This document shows positions 27,045 to 35,952 of a stretch of DNA of 64,000 nt, piece after piece. Position 1 is the stretch's first letter. Every line of letters begins with the position of its first letter. Under the pieces are notes generated by a model that ran no database searches, was not told the DNA's origin, and worked only from the letters and a program-made list of their open reading frames with translations. Source of the DNA: Sphingobacterium rhinopitheci (GTDB lineage: Bacteria; Bacteroidota; Bacteroidia; Sphingobacteriales; Sphingobacteriaceae); contig NZ_JADEYQ010000003.1 in the NCBI RefSeq assembly GCF_022627575.1, forward strand, positions 186,001 to 250,000. Reading direction: 5' to 3'. The translations under genes were made by a program, and so were the position numbers.

Positions 27045-27626
27045 ATGTGGAAAAAATTAACAATTATAATTACAGGCTATTTAATGCTCTATTCATGTAA
27101 ACCATCTAATCGAAGTAATGAAGCTATATATTTAAATAATCAAGCTATAAAACATATAGAAACAAACTCAGATTCAGCAATCTATTACTTTGATAAAGCC
27201 ATAGCTCAGGATCCGAATTACCTATTGAGTTATCAAAACAAAGCAAACTTATTGATCAAAATAAAAGATTATGAAAGTGCATTGAAAGTGGTAGACCAAT
27301 TGTCAAAAAAAATGGAAAGTTCTGATATATATCAGATGAAAGGAATATTGTATGATTTAAATCAAGATAGTTCAGCCGCTACAGCAAACTACCTTAAAGC
27401 TATCACAAAAATCGACAATGAAGTCAAGAGGATAAATGACTTCGCCAAATACAAGAAATTATATGACAAAGGGACACTTTATCTATTATTAAATAGAACA
27501 GGTGTTGGCATAGACTTAATAAAAAAATACAGTAAAAAGGCTAATATCGCAGACTCACGAAAAGATTCCTTAGTACAATTTAGTACAAACAAAGATCAAC
27601 TAATACACATTTTAATAAGGCCTTAG
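27045..27626 (+). CDS. TPR-repeat lipoprotein
   Basis: A lipoprotein signal with Cys18 (LMLYSC) leads to a 175-residue helical part with two or three tetratricopeptide-like units: NEAIYLNNQAIKHIETN, DSAIYYFDKAIAQDPNYLLSY, YESALKVVDQL. Such domains mediate protein-protein contacts. No enzyme motif is present, and specific partners are unknown. It stands alone with dyad sequences upstream, and its last codons overlap the end of the convergent Hsp15-like gene by 4 bases. Confidence 0.88.
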   Translation: MWKKLTIIITGYLMLYSCKPSNRSNEAIYLNNQAIKHIETNSDSAIYYFDKAIAQDPNYLLSYQNKANLLIKIKDYESALKVVDQLSKKMESSDIYQMKGILYDLNQDSSAATANYLKAITKIDNEVKRINDFAKYKKLYDKGTLYLLLNRTGVGIDLIKKYSKKANIADSRKDSLVQFSTNKDQLIHILIRP

Positions 27627-28030
27627 TCGTCACCTTCCCACCAATCAGAAGCTTTCAGATCATCAATCTCACGACGATCCCGCTTTGTTGGTCGTCCAGT
27701 ACCACGATCTCTCGTTAATATAGGTGCTTGAAATACAGATTTAAAACCGTAAGTCTCTTCTACTGGGGTACGATCCTCGTAAAATAAAGCAGCCGTCTTG
27801 GCATCTACGCGTTTATCTAATAGCCCCGTTACAAATAAATGCTTACGCTCTATTCCCTTCTGAACAGAAAAAGTCTCTCCAACCTTAACGACATACGAGG
27901 GTTTTACATTTTGACCTTTCAGCTTTACCCGTCCAGCTTTACATGCTTCGGTAGCTAAACTTCGCGTTTTAAAAACACGAATTGACCATAAATATTTATC
28001 GATACGAAGTTTTTCAGATTCATTTGCCAT
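27623..28030 (-). CDS. hslR: S4-domain RNA-binding protein, Hsp15 (HslR) family
   Basis: HslR in E. coli binds stalled 50S subunits carrying nascent chain-tRNA and helps recycle them. The 135-residue protein starts with an S4 RNA-binding domain (about residues 8-65: LRIDKYLWSIRVFKTRSLATEACKAG, split by the usual VKLKGQNVKPSYVVKVG) and has a basic C-terminal tail (RDRGTGRPTKRDRRE) typical of HslR. It is convergent with the TPR gene. The family is clear; the specific ribosome role is by homology. Confidence 0.92.
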   Translation of the reverse strand: MANESEKLRIDKYLWSIRVFKTRSLATEACKAGRVKLKGQNVKPSYVVKVGETFSVQKGIERKHLFVTGLLDKRVDAKTAALFYEDRTPVEETYGFKSVFQAPILTRDRGTGRPTKRDRREIDDLKASDWWEGDD

Positions 28031-28133
28031 AGGACAAATTTACTCAATAGGAATGAAAAACAGAATCTTCTGTGACGGACATATCACCAAAAAATAGCAT
28101 ATTTGTATACAACAATTAATATTTTATACTAAA

Positions 28134-28955
28134 ATGGCACTTAACAATTTACAGACATTAATAGAAAAAGCTTGGGAAGACAGACAATTATTGCAAAACA
28201 AAGAATATTTTGAAGCAATCCAAGCTGTTATTCAAAAGTTAGATAATGGGGAATTACGTGTAGCAGAATTAATTGGAACGCGCTGGCATGTAAATGACTG
28301 GATAAAAAAAGCTGTTATTTTATACTTCCCTATTCGTGATATGCAAGTAATCGAGAATACTCCTTTTGTATACCACGATAAAATGAAATTGAAAACAAAT
28401 TACAAGGAATTAGGTGTACGTGTAGTACCTGGCGCATCAGCTCGTTACGGTGCTTACTTAGCTAAAGGGGTAATCATGATGCCATCATATGTAAATATTG
28501 GGGCATACGTAGACGAGGGTACAATGGTAGACACTTGGGCTACTGTAGGATCATGTGCACAGATAGGTAAAAATGTTCACTTATCAGGTGGTGTTGGTAT
28601 TGGTGGTGTATTAGAGCCCGTACAGGCATCTCCTGTAATCATCGAAGACAACGTATTTGTAGGATCACGAGTTATTGTAGTTGAAGGTGTTCACGTAGAG
28701 CAAGAGGCAGTACTAGGTGCTAACGTAGTATTAACAGCATCAACAAAGATTATTGATGTATCAGGACCTGAACCTATTGAATACAAAGGCAGAGTACCTG
28801 CTCGTTCGGTAGTTATACCAGGTTCATATGCCAAAAAATTTCCTGCTGGCGAATATCAAGTACCATGTGCGATCATCATTGGTCAACGTAAAGAGTCTAC
28901 AGATAAGAAAACATCATTGAACGACGCATTACGCGAGCACAACGTGGCTGTATAA
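28134..28955 (+). CDS. dapD: Tetrahydrodipicolinate N-succinyltransferase
   Basis: DapD adds a succinyl group to tetrahydrodipicolinate in the succinylase branch of lysine and diaminopimelate synthesis. The 273-residue length and the left-handed beta-helix hexapeptide region (about 105-220: VMMPSYVNIGAYVDEGTM, GSCAQIGKNVHLSGGVGIGG, VFVGSRVIVVEGVHVE) fit the family. The IGTRWHVNDWIKKAVILYF block near the start is diagnostic. The tail DKKTSLNDALREH is normal. It begins a plus-strand group with the Sua5/YrdC gene 14 bases downstream. Confidence 0.97.
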   Translation: MALNNLQTLIEKAWEDRQLLQNKEYFEAIQAVIQKLDNGELRVAELIGTRWHVNDWIKKAVILYFPIRDMQVIENTPFVYHDKMKLKTNYKELGVRVVPGASARYGAYLAKGVIMMPSYVNIGAYVDEGTMVDTWATVGSCAQIGKNVHLSGGVGIGGVLEPVQASPVIIEDNVFVGSRVIVVEGVHVEQEAVLGANVVLTASTKIIDVSGPEPIEYKGRVPARSVVIPGSYAKKFPAGEYQVPCAIIIGQRKESTDKKTSLNDALREHNVAV

Positions 28956-28969
28956 GATAAAAAATAACA

Positions 28970-29551
28970 ATGTCAAATAGCTTTATAAATAGAGAAGACA
29001 TCAATCAAGCCCTCGAAACATTAAAAAACGGAGGGCTAATCTTATATCCAACAGATACAATATGGGGTATTGGCTGCGATGCGACGAATCCAGAGGCAAT
29101 AGAAAAAGTCTTTGCTCTCAAGGGAAGAGACAAAAGCAAAAGCATGCTAATACTGTTACATAATGACAATCAACTAGCAAGTTATGTAAAGGATATCCCT
29201 GAGGTAGCTTATGAAATGATTGAAGCTATGGATAGCCCCTTAACAATTATATATTCAGGGGCAAAAAATATAGCTCCTAATGCAGTAGCTGAGGATGGAT
29301 CGATAGGTATACGCATCGTTAATCATCCATTTTGTCAACAATTATTGCAACGTTTCAGAAAGCCTATTATTTCTACATCAGCAAATATCAGTGGTGAGCC
29401 ATCAGCATTAACATTTGAAGACATCACCTCATCGATAAAAAATGGAGTAGATTATATTGTTGAGTACGGACAAAAAGACCATCAAAAAGGGAAACCTTCG
29501 ATGATAATGAAACTGGACCCAAGTGGTAAATTTGATTTTTTACGTAAATAA
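28970..29551 (+). CDS. Threonylcarbamoyl-AMP synthase (Sua5/YrdC family)
   Basis: It makes threonylcarbamoyl-AMP for the universal t6A37 tRNA modification. The 193-residue protein is the short, single-domain YrdC/TsaC form without the Sua5 C-terminal domain. Visible motifs are GGLILYPTDTIWGIGCDA (substrate pocket), KGRDKSKSM, SIGIRIVNHPFC and STSANISGEPS. The DUF4920 gene begins 6 bases after the stop, so they share a transcript with dapD. The reaction is assigned by family. Confidence 0.95.
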   Translation: MSNSFINREDINQALETLKNGGLILYPTDTIWGIGCDATNPEAIEKVFALKGRDKSKSMLILLHNDNQLASYVKDIPEVAYEMIEAMDSPLTIIYSGAKNIAPNAVAEDGSIGIRIVNHPFCQQLLQRFRKPIISTSANISGEPSALTFEDITSSIKNGVDYIVEYGQKDHQKGKPSMIMKLDPSGKFDFLRK

Positions 29552-29557
29552 AATAAC

Positions 29558-30037
29558 ATGAAAAAATTAGTTACTTTTTGCATTGCGTTATTAGCAATGA
29601 GCACAATTGCTACAGCACAGCAAAATATTACCCCTGCAAAAGCTGGTGTAACATATGGTAAAGCTATCGATAAAAAGAAAGCTGTTACAGTAAAAACATT
29701 AGAATCAACGCTAGCAAAAGCAGATACGTACAACGGAAAAATCGAAGGAGAAGTAATCGGCGTATGTAAGAAAAAAGGATGTTTTCTTACACTTAAACGT
29801 GAAGGATCTGCCGATCCTATTATGGTTCGTTTTACAGATTATGGTTATTTTGTTCCCGAAGATATCGTAGGAAAAACTATCGTAGTTGAAGGCAAAGCTA
29901 AAGTAAAAGAAACTACTGTAGAATGGCAAAAACATTACGCGGAAGACCAAGGTAAAAGCAAAGAAGAAATTGCTAAAATCAAAGCACCAAAAAGAGATAT
30001 TAGCATTGTCGCTGACGGTGTTTTAGTGGTTAAATAA
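29558..30037 (+). CDS. DUF4920 exported protein
   Basis: A signal peptide (about residues 1-20, ending ATAQQ) leads a 139-residue mature domain. The GEVIGVCKKKGCFLTL motif with its two cysteines, RFTDYGYFVPED and WQKHYAEDQGKSKEEI match the DUF4920 family of Bacteroidota. The CxxxxC pair and a nearby conserved His suggest metal or redox chemistry in the periplasm, but this is inference and the function is unknown. It follows the Sua5/YrdC gene at 6 bases and is closed by a hairpin terminator. Confidence 0.88.
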   Translation: MKKLVTFCIALLAMSTIATAQQNITPAKAGVTYGKAIDKKKAVTVKTLESTLAKADTYNGKIEGEVIGVCKKKGCFLTLKREGSADPIMVRFTDYGYFVPEDIVGKTIVVEGKAKVKETTVEWQKHYAEDQGKSKEEIAKIKAPKRDISIVADGVLVVK

Positions 30038-30053
30038 TTTTCTTAACATCAAC

Positions 30054-30090
30054 ATAAAGCTGCTTAATTTCTGTTAAGCAGCTTTATTAT
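30054..30090 (+). terminator. Rho-independent terminator after the DUF4920 gene
   Basis: Perfect 13-bp arms (ATAAAGCTGCTTA and TAAGCAGCTTTAT, 30054-30066 and 30075-30087) flank an 8-base loop. Confidence 0.85.
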
Positions 30091-30146
30091 TTGATTTTTA
30101 TAACAATATTGGCAAAGGTTAATAAAGTCATGTGTATCTTAGCTAT

Positions 30147-30986
30147 ATGAAACTGTTTAGTACCACGCCTTGCCAAACCATTAATGCAAGGGGCAAGCTC
30201 CTTTCTTTCAAAAAACCTTTAATAATGGGTATTTTGAATATGACACCTGATTCTTTTTTTGACGGTGGAAAGAACAAAAACCTTGAAATAGCACTATCTA
30301 ATGTTAAACAAATGATAGATGATGGTGCAGATATTATTGATATAGGTGCATACTCTTCTAGACCCGGTGCTCCATTGATATCTTCACAAGAAGAAATAGA
30401 TCGCTCCGTCCCTATCATCAAGCATATTAGAGCCGCATATCCCAATATCACACTATCAATAGACACATTTAGAGCAGATGTTGCTGAAGCAACGGTAAAT
30501 GCAGGAGTAGATATTATTAATGATATATCAGGTGGCAGTATAGATACAAATATGTTTGCTACAGTAGCTCGTCTACAGGTTCCTTATATTCTTATGCATA
30601 TGCGTGGCACTCCAGAGACAATGCAGAGCATGACTACATACAACGATATAGTAACCGATATAAGTACTTATTTTGGTAAAAAAATAAGTACATTAAGATC
30701 TTTAGGTGTAAAAGATATTATATTAGATCCCGGATACGGGTTTTCAAAAACCGTAGATCAAAATTATGAATTACTAAAAAGGGTTGATGAATTCCAATAT
30801 TTAGGATTACCAATATTAGGTGGAATTTCGCGTAAATCAATGATCTACAAAAAACTAGGTATTACACCTCAAGAATCCTTAAATGCAACTACTGCACTTA
30901 ACACAGTATTACTCGAAAGAGGAGTACAAATATTGAGAGTTCACGATGTAAAAGAAGCGAAAGAACTAGTACACTTATTCTTTTAA
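30147..30986 (+). CDS. folP: Dihydropteroate synthase
   Basis: FolP joins p-aminobenzoate to 6-hydroxymethyl-dihydropterin diphosphate in folate synthesis and is the sulfonamide target. From the ATG at 30147 it has 279 residues; a GTG at 30132 overlaps a TATCTTAG promoter-like box (30134-30141) and is unlikely. The family motifs are complete: MGILNMTPDSFFDGGK, DIIDIGAYSSRPGAP, TLSIDTFRADVAE, LDPGYGFSKT, GGISRKSMI and the terminal RVHDVKEA. The brnQ gene starts 12 bases downstream. Confidence 0.97.
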   Translation: MKLFSTTPCQTINARGKLLSFKKPLIMGILNMTPDSFFDGGKNKNLEIALSNVKQMIDDGADIIDIGAYSSRPGAPLISSQEEIDRSVPIIKHIRAAYPNITLSIDTFRADVAEATVNAGVDIINDISGGSIDTNMFATVARLQVPYILMHMRGTPETMQSMTTYNDIVTDISTYFGKKISTLRSLGVKDIILDPGYGFSKTVDQNYELLKRVDEFQYLGLPILGGISRKSMIYKKLGITPQESLNATTALNTVLLERGVQILRVHDVKEAKELVHLFF

Positions 30987-30998
30987 CCAGTATATACT

Positions 30999-32294
30999 AT
31001 GAAGAAAAACAAAGATATTATCACCATTGGCTTTGCACTATTTGCCATGTTTTTTGGTGCAGGCAACTTACTTTTACCGCCATTTATTGGAATTCAGATA
31101 GGCGACCACATTTGGGTTACTATATTAGCCTTTGGATTAACAGGCATCTTACTTCCTTTTCTAGGTATTCTATCAATCGTAAAATCAGGAAACAATATTC
31201 AAGATCTTGGAAATAGAGTACATCCCTATCTAGCACCTATCTTGGGTTTTATCATCATGCTATGCATAGGTCCATTAATTGCGATTCCACGTACAGCTGC
31301 GACAACATATGAAATAGGTATTTTGCCATCATTCCCTAATTGCCCACCTATACTAGGCTCACTTATTTTCTTTGTAATCACCTGGGTATTAACTATCAGA
31401 CCTTCAAAAGTCGTTGATATTATAGGCAATATATTAACCCCAGCATTACTCATACTTCTACTAGTATTGATAGTGATAGGCATCGTAAATCCTATAAGTA
31501 ATTATAGCAGTTCTTCATTTACAGCCTTAGAATCCTTTAGTTTAGGATTTACGGAAGGCTACCAAACATTAGATGTATTAGCCTCTGTAATATTTGCAAG
31601 TATTATTATAACAGCAAGCATAGCAAAAGGATATCATAGTGTGAAGGAAAAAAGTACCGTTGTAATTGCATCTGGAGCACTATCGTCAATTTGTTTATTG
31701 ATTATATATGGAGGCTTAATTTATTTAGGCAGCACATCGGGTATTTCGGATACTAACATAAGCCGCTCTGCATTACTAATACATATCGCTAAAAGTACAT
31801 TAGGCGAATATGGTATGATTGCGATAGCTATAAGCATTGCTTTAGCATGTTTAACAACATCCATTGCATTAACCTCTGCTGTAGGTTCTTTCTTTTCAGA
31901 CCTATCGGGGGGTAGAATACGCTACAAAACATTAGTAACAATATGTTGCTTATTATCTGCTGCACTATCGATTACAGGCGTAGATAATATTATTAAATTT
32001 GCCTATCCACCCTTAGCTTTTGTATACCCTATTGTTATCACTTTAGTATTATATATTGTGTTATTCGGTAATATCGTTAAATCTAAATTACCTTATATAG
32101 GAGCTATATTAGCATCAACAATAATCGGAATTATAGCTGTATTAAAGATTTTTGGTCTACTAAATAATGAAACAATTAGTATACTTAATAAAATACCTTT
32201 CTTTGCAATGGATTTAGGCTGGGTCGTACCTTCAATTATAGGATTTATAATAGGTTTGGCAATCAGTAAAAAAAAGGAAGAAACTATTGCTTAA
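30999..32294 (+). CDS. brnQ: Branched-chain amino acid transporter BrnQ
   Basis: BrnQ imports leucine, isoleucine and valine with sodium or protons. The 431-residue protein has about 12 membrane helices and the family opening FALFAMFFGAGNLLLPPFIG. The TEGYQTLDVLASVIFA motif and the YGMIAIAISIALACLTTSIALTSA segment are also typical. It is co-directional with folP at 12 bases, and a bidirectional hairpin separates it from convergent metG. Confidence 0.95.
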   Translation: MKKNKDIITIGFALFAMFFGAGNLLLPPFIGIQIGDHIWVTILAFGLTGILLPFLGILSIVKSGNNIQDLGNRVHPYLAPILGFIIMLCIGPLIAIPRTAATTYEIGILPSFPNCPPILGSLIFFVITWVLTIRPSKVVDIIGNILTPALLILLLVLIVIGIVNPISNYSSSSFTALESFSLGFTEGYQTLDVLASVIFASIIITASIAKGYHSVKEKSTVVIASGALSSICLLIIYGGLIYLGSTSGISDTNISRSALLIHIAKSTLGEYGMIAIAISIALACLTTSIALTSAVGSFFSDLSGGRIRYKTLVTICCLLSAALSITGVDNIIKFAYPPLAFVYPIVITLVLYIVLFGNIVKSKLPYIGAILASTIIGIIAVLKIFGLLNNETISILNKIPFFAMDLGWVVPSIIGFIIGLAISKKKEETIA

Positions 32295-32316
32295 TACTAA
32301 AAAATAACCTACAAAA

Positions 32317-32349
32317 AAACGAGCAAAGATATATTGTCTTTGCTCGTTT
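32317..32349. terminator. Terminator between brnQ and convergent metG
   Basis: Perfect 13-bp arms (AAACGAGCAAAGA and TCTTTGCTCGTTT) flank a 7-base loop. A-run and T-run sides make it usable from both directions. Confidence 0.85.
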
Positions 32350-32378
32350 CAATTATATATTTTACTTAATCGTAAAAA

Positions 32379-34445
32379 TTATCTTACCGTACTACCCGGT
32401 TGGATTCCAGCGTTAGGATTTACAAAGTCTAAACGACCATCTCCATCTTCAGCCATCAGGATCATACCCTGAGATTGAATCCCTTTGATTTCGCGAGGTT
32501 CTAAATTCACTAAAATAGAGACTTGCTTGCCGATGATATCTTCAGGCTTAAAGAACTCGGCAATTCCTGAAACTACCGTACGATGATCAATACCTGTATC
32601 GATAGTTAATTTCAATAGTTTCTTAGTTTTAGCCACTTTTTCAGCCTCGATAATCGTACCTATACGAATATCTAACTTCATAAAATCATCAAAAGTAATA
32701 TTTTCTTTTGCTGGAGCTGCTGTTATTACTTTAGCATTACTTGCTTTTGCCTCTGCTAATTTGGTCAATTGCGCTTCTACTTGCTCATCAGTGATTTTCT
32801 CAAATAATAGTTGAACAGCACCTAACTGTTGTTCAGTAGCAATTAAATCAGAGCTCCCCGCTTTATCCCATCCTTTTGCTTCCAAATTCAACATATCAAA
32901 TAACTTAGTCGCAGACTTAGGTAAGAAAGGTTGTGCCAATATCGCTAAGTTAGCGACTATTTGTGTAGCTACATTCAACACAGTTTTAACACGTTCAGGA
33001 TCCTCTTTGTATACTTTCCAAGGCTCTTCATCCGCTAAATATTTATTCCCCAAACGCGCTGCATTGATAAATTGACTCATCGCCTCTCGGAAACGATAAT
33101 TGCCAATAGATTGTTCTATTAAAGCAGGATATTTTTCTAACTCAGCGAATACCGCTTTGTCCGTATCATTATAAGGTGAACCTATCAATACTTTGCCATC
33201 AAAATATTTGTGTGATAATACCATCACACGATTCACAAAATTACCTAATATAGCTACAAGTTCATTATTTACACGAGATTGAAAATCTTTCCATGTAAAC
33301 TCACTATCTGAAGTTTCGGGTAAAATTGATGTCAAAACATAACGTAATTCATCTTGTTTACCAGGGAATTCTTCAAGGTATTCGTGCAACCAAACAGCAT
33401 GATTACGTGAAGTAGATAATTTATCGCCTTCCAAATTTAAGAACTCATTCGCAGGCACATTATCTGGCAATATATATTCCCCATGTGCATGTAAAATGGC
33501 AGGAAAAATAATACAGTGGAATACAATATTATCTTTACCAATAAAATGAATCAACGTAGAATCATCTTCTGGATTTGCTTGTTTCTTCCAATAATGCTCC
33601 CAGTTTTTATTATTATCGATAGCCCATTGCTTAGTAGCCGAAATATAGCCAATAGGCGCATCCAACCACACATACAATTTCTTACCTTCAGCTTCTGCCA
33701 ATGGAACATCTACCCCCCAGTCTAAATCACGTGTCATAGAACGTGGCTGTAGCCCAGATTTCAACCATGATGAGCATTGACCAAAGACATTGGATTTAAG
33801 TACCTCTTTTTTGCCTTCAATCAACCATTTTTCTAACCACGGTTGATATTTATCTAAAGGCAAATACCAATGTTTTGTTTCTCTTAATATGGGTGTCTTA
33901 CCACTCAAGGTCGATTTAGGCTTGATCAAATCTGTAGGGCTCAATGAAGTACCACATTTCTCACATTGATCACCATAAGCACCTTCAGCAGAACAATTAG
34001 GACAAGTACCAGTAATATATCTATCTGCTAAAAATTGATTAAACTCTTCATCATAATACTGCTCAGAAATTTTCTCTATAAATTCACCTTTTTCATAAAG
34101 ATTTAGGAAAAACTCTTGCGACAATTCATGGTGAATAGGCTCAGATGTACGGTGATAGATATCAAAAGAAATTCCAAACTCCTGAAAAGAATCTTTAATT
34201 TGCTTGTTGTATTTATCAATAATATCCCGTGGTGTTAAACCTTCTTTTTTAGCTCTAATCGTAATTGCTGCACCATGTTCATCCGACCCACATACATAAA
34301 CTACATCTTTATTATTTAGACGCAAAAAGCGCACAAAAATATCACCTGGAATATAAGCTCCAGCCAAGTGACCTATATGCAAAGGACCATTTGCATAAGG
34401 TAATGCTGAAGTAATCGTATAACGTTTTTTAGACAAATTGCTCAA
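32379..34445 (-). CDS. metG: Methionyl-tRNA synthetase with C-terminal tRNA-binding domain
   Basis: MetG charges tRNA-Met. The 688-residue protein has the HIGH motif (HIGH at about 23-26 in [12 protein letters not shown]), a zinc-knuckle insert (CPNC and CEKC about 150-170), KMSKS as KLSTS in [11 protein letters not shown], an anticodon-binding helical domain, and a C-terminal EMAP/Trbp111-type domain (about 585-688, [17 protein letters not shown]) for tRNA binding and dimerisation. No ATG is available: a stop codon lies five codons upstream, so translation must start at TTG (34445) or at the next TTG (34436, giving MSKKRYT). A TATCTTTG promoter box lies about 47 bases upstream. Confidence 0.97.
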   Translation of the reverse strand: MSNLSKKRYTITSALPYANGPLHIGHLAGAYIPGDIFVRFLRLNNKDVVYVCGSDEHGAAITIRAKKEGLTPRDIIDKYNKQIKDSFQEFGISFDIYHRTSEPIHHELSQEFFLNLYEKGEFIEKISEQYYDEEFNQFLADRYITGTCPNCSAEGAYGDQCEKCGTSLSPTDLIKPKSTLSGKTPILRETKHWYLPLDKYQPWLEKWLIEGKKEVLKSNVFGQCSSWLKSGLQPRSMTRDLDWGVDVPLAEAEGKKLYVWLDAPIGYISATKQWAIDNNKNWEHYWKKQANPEDDSTLIHFIGKDNIVFHCIIFPAILHAHGEYILPDNVPANEFLNLEGDKLSTSRNHAVWLHEYLEEFPGKQDELRYVLTSILPETSDSEFTWKDFQSRVNNELVAILGNFVNRVMVLSHKYFDGKVLIGSPYNDTDKAVFAELEKYPALIEQSIGNYRFREAMSQFINAARLGNKYLADEEPWKVYKEDPERVKTVLNVATQIVANLAILAQPFLPKSATKLFDMLNLEAKGWDKAGSSDLIATEQQLGAVQLLFEKITDEQVEAQLTKLAEAKASNAKVITAAPAKENITFDDFMKLDIRIGTIIEAEKVAKTKKLLKLTIDTGIDHRTVVSGIAEFFKPEDIIGKQVSILVNLEPREIKGIQSQGMILMAEDGDGRLDFVNPNAGIQPGSTVR

Positions 34446-34491
34446 GATATTGTATTTTTAGAAGTTAATACTTAAACTGTAAAATTGTTTG

Positions 34492-34499
34492 CAAAGATA
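34492..34499 (-). promoter_or_regulatory. -7 box (TATCTTTG, minus strand) for metG
   Basis: The plus strand reads CAAAGATA. A TTG on the minus strand at 34523-34525 is a possible -33 element, 23 bases away. Confidence 0.55.
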
Positions 34500-34585
34500 A
34501 CTCAATTTGTGGTCATTCGGTGCAAAATATTCTATAAAACTTATGAAGAGTTATAGTATCAATAAATGAAAATAATAATCTGATA

Positions 34586-35488
34586 ATGAGCACACCTACA
34601 TATTTAAAAAAAGGCGATAAAATTGCCGTATTATGTCCAGCCAGCTATATATCTGTTGATCTATCTCCAGCATATGCTATATTGAAAAGTTGGGGATTAG
34701 AGGTTGTCGTTTATGCTTCTGTAGTATCCCAAGAGCATCAATTTGCTGGCAATGATGATTTGCGTGCAGAAGATTTACAAAAAGCCTTAGATGATCCCGA
34801 GATAAAAGCAATTATAGCGGGGCGCGGCGGGTATGGCTGTGTCCGTATCATAGATAGCATAAATTTTGAAATATTTTGTAAAAACCCTAAATGGATAGTA
34901 GGATTCTCAGACATCACCGTACTTCATAGTCATATTCAAAACAACTACCAGATCCCTACTATACATGGTCAGATGGTTAAATCATTTTTAGATGGAACTC
35001 CTGAATCCTTAGAAACCTTACGTAAAGCTCTATTTGGAGAAGGTAACGACCTAAGTTATATTTCTAATAGTGAATTACCAAATCGGGAGGGAGAAGCTAC
35101 AGGTATACTAACAGGTGGTAACTTAGCAATATTGCAAAGTATAATATCATCAGATTCTGATATTGATTACACTAATAAGATCTTATTTATAGAGGATGTT
35201 GGTGAATCATATTATAATATTGATCGTATGCTATGGACACTAAAAAGAGCTAAAAAACTAGAAAATCTACGCGGACTTATTGTTGGTGGTTTTACTGATT
35301 TAAAAGACTCAGATCCTTCATTTGGACAAAATATTGAAGGAATTATAATGGATAAAGTTGCTGAATACAATTACCCAGTAGCATTTGGATGTCCCGCAGG
35401 ACACATCGAAAACAATTTAGCTATAGTATTGGGGAGGGAAATAATATTAAAAACAGAAAAAAATAATGTAGATATCCAATACATTTAA
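34586..35488 (+). CDS. S66 family LD-carboxypeptidase
   Basis: S66 peptidases (LdcA) trim the terminal D-alanine from murein tetrapeptides during cell-wall recycling. The 300-residue protein has GDKIAVLCPAS at the start, the nucleophile in IVGFSDITVLH, the GRGGYGCVRI block, and Glu and His of the triad in LFIEDVGESYYNIDRML and FGCPAGHIENN. No signal peptide is present, which fits a cytoplasmic enzyme. It is divergent from metG and stands alone. The exact substrate is by homology. Confidence 0.93.
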   Translation: MSTPTYLKKGDKIAVLCPASYISVDLSPAYAILKSWGLEVVVYASVVSQEHQFAGNDDLRAEDLQKALDDPEIKAIIAGRGGYGCVRIIDSINFEIFCKNPKWIVGFSDITVLHSHIQNNYQIPTIHGQMVKSFLDGTPESLETLRKALFGEGNDLSYISNSELPNREGEATGILTGGNLAILQSIISSDSDIDYTNKILFIEDVGESYYNIDRMLWTLKRAKKLENLRGLIVGGFTDLKDSDPSFGQNIEGIIMDKVAEYNYPVAFGCPAGHIENNLAIVLGREIILKTEKNNVDIQYI

Positions 35489-35952
35489 TAAGGGAAAGCA
35501 ATCAATCAACATAATACGTTTACTAATTACTCTATAAGAAAATATTTTTTTCAACAGTGTCAATTATACACCAACGTAACATACGACGAAAAGAGACTAT
35601 TAATCAAAATATTAGGGATAAAATAATTGACCAAGTTCTCAAATAAGAGAATTTCACATTTGTAGGAGGAAGAATAATATCAGGAAAATAATATATAATT
35701 ACAGCCTAATAAAAAATTAAAACAAACATATATTATCCTAATAAAATAAAAACACATCATATCTGTTTTAAGACAAATTATATTTATTTCAAAAAATAAG
35801 ACCATTTAACAAAAAAAAAATAAAATTATTACCTCCTACCGATATTTCCATACTAAAAGGATGCTATCATAATTTTTTTTGTAAAAATAAAACATGTTAA
35901 TTCTAATGTATATTAAGTTTATACCTTAGTCGCATAAAATAAATTATGCATC
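35489..35952. other. 464-bp AT-rich gap before pckA
   Basis: I see no coding frame, RNA gene or strong hairpin here. Near its right end TACCTTAG (35922-35929, one mismatch from TAnnTTTG) is a possible pckA promoter box, 23 bases before the ATG. The long, AT-rich leader side could hold regulatory sites for gluconeogenic control, but none can be named. Confidence 0.5.

Noticed and set aside
35489..35952. Hidden small gene or RNA gene in the pckA leader gap
   Set aside because: All frames are short and AT-rich, with no conserved tRNA-like or hairpin feature.
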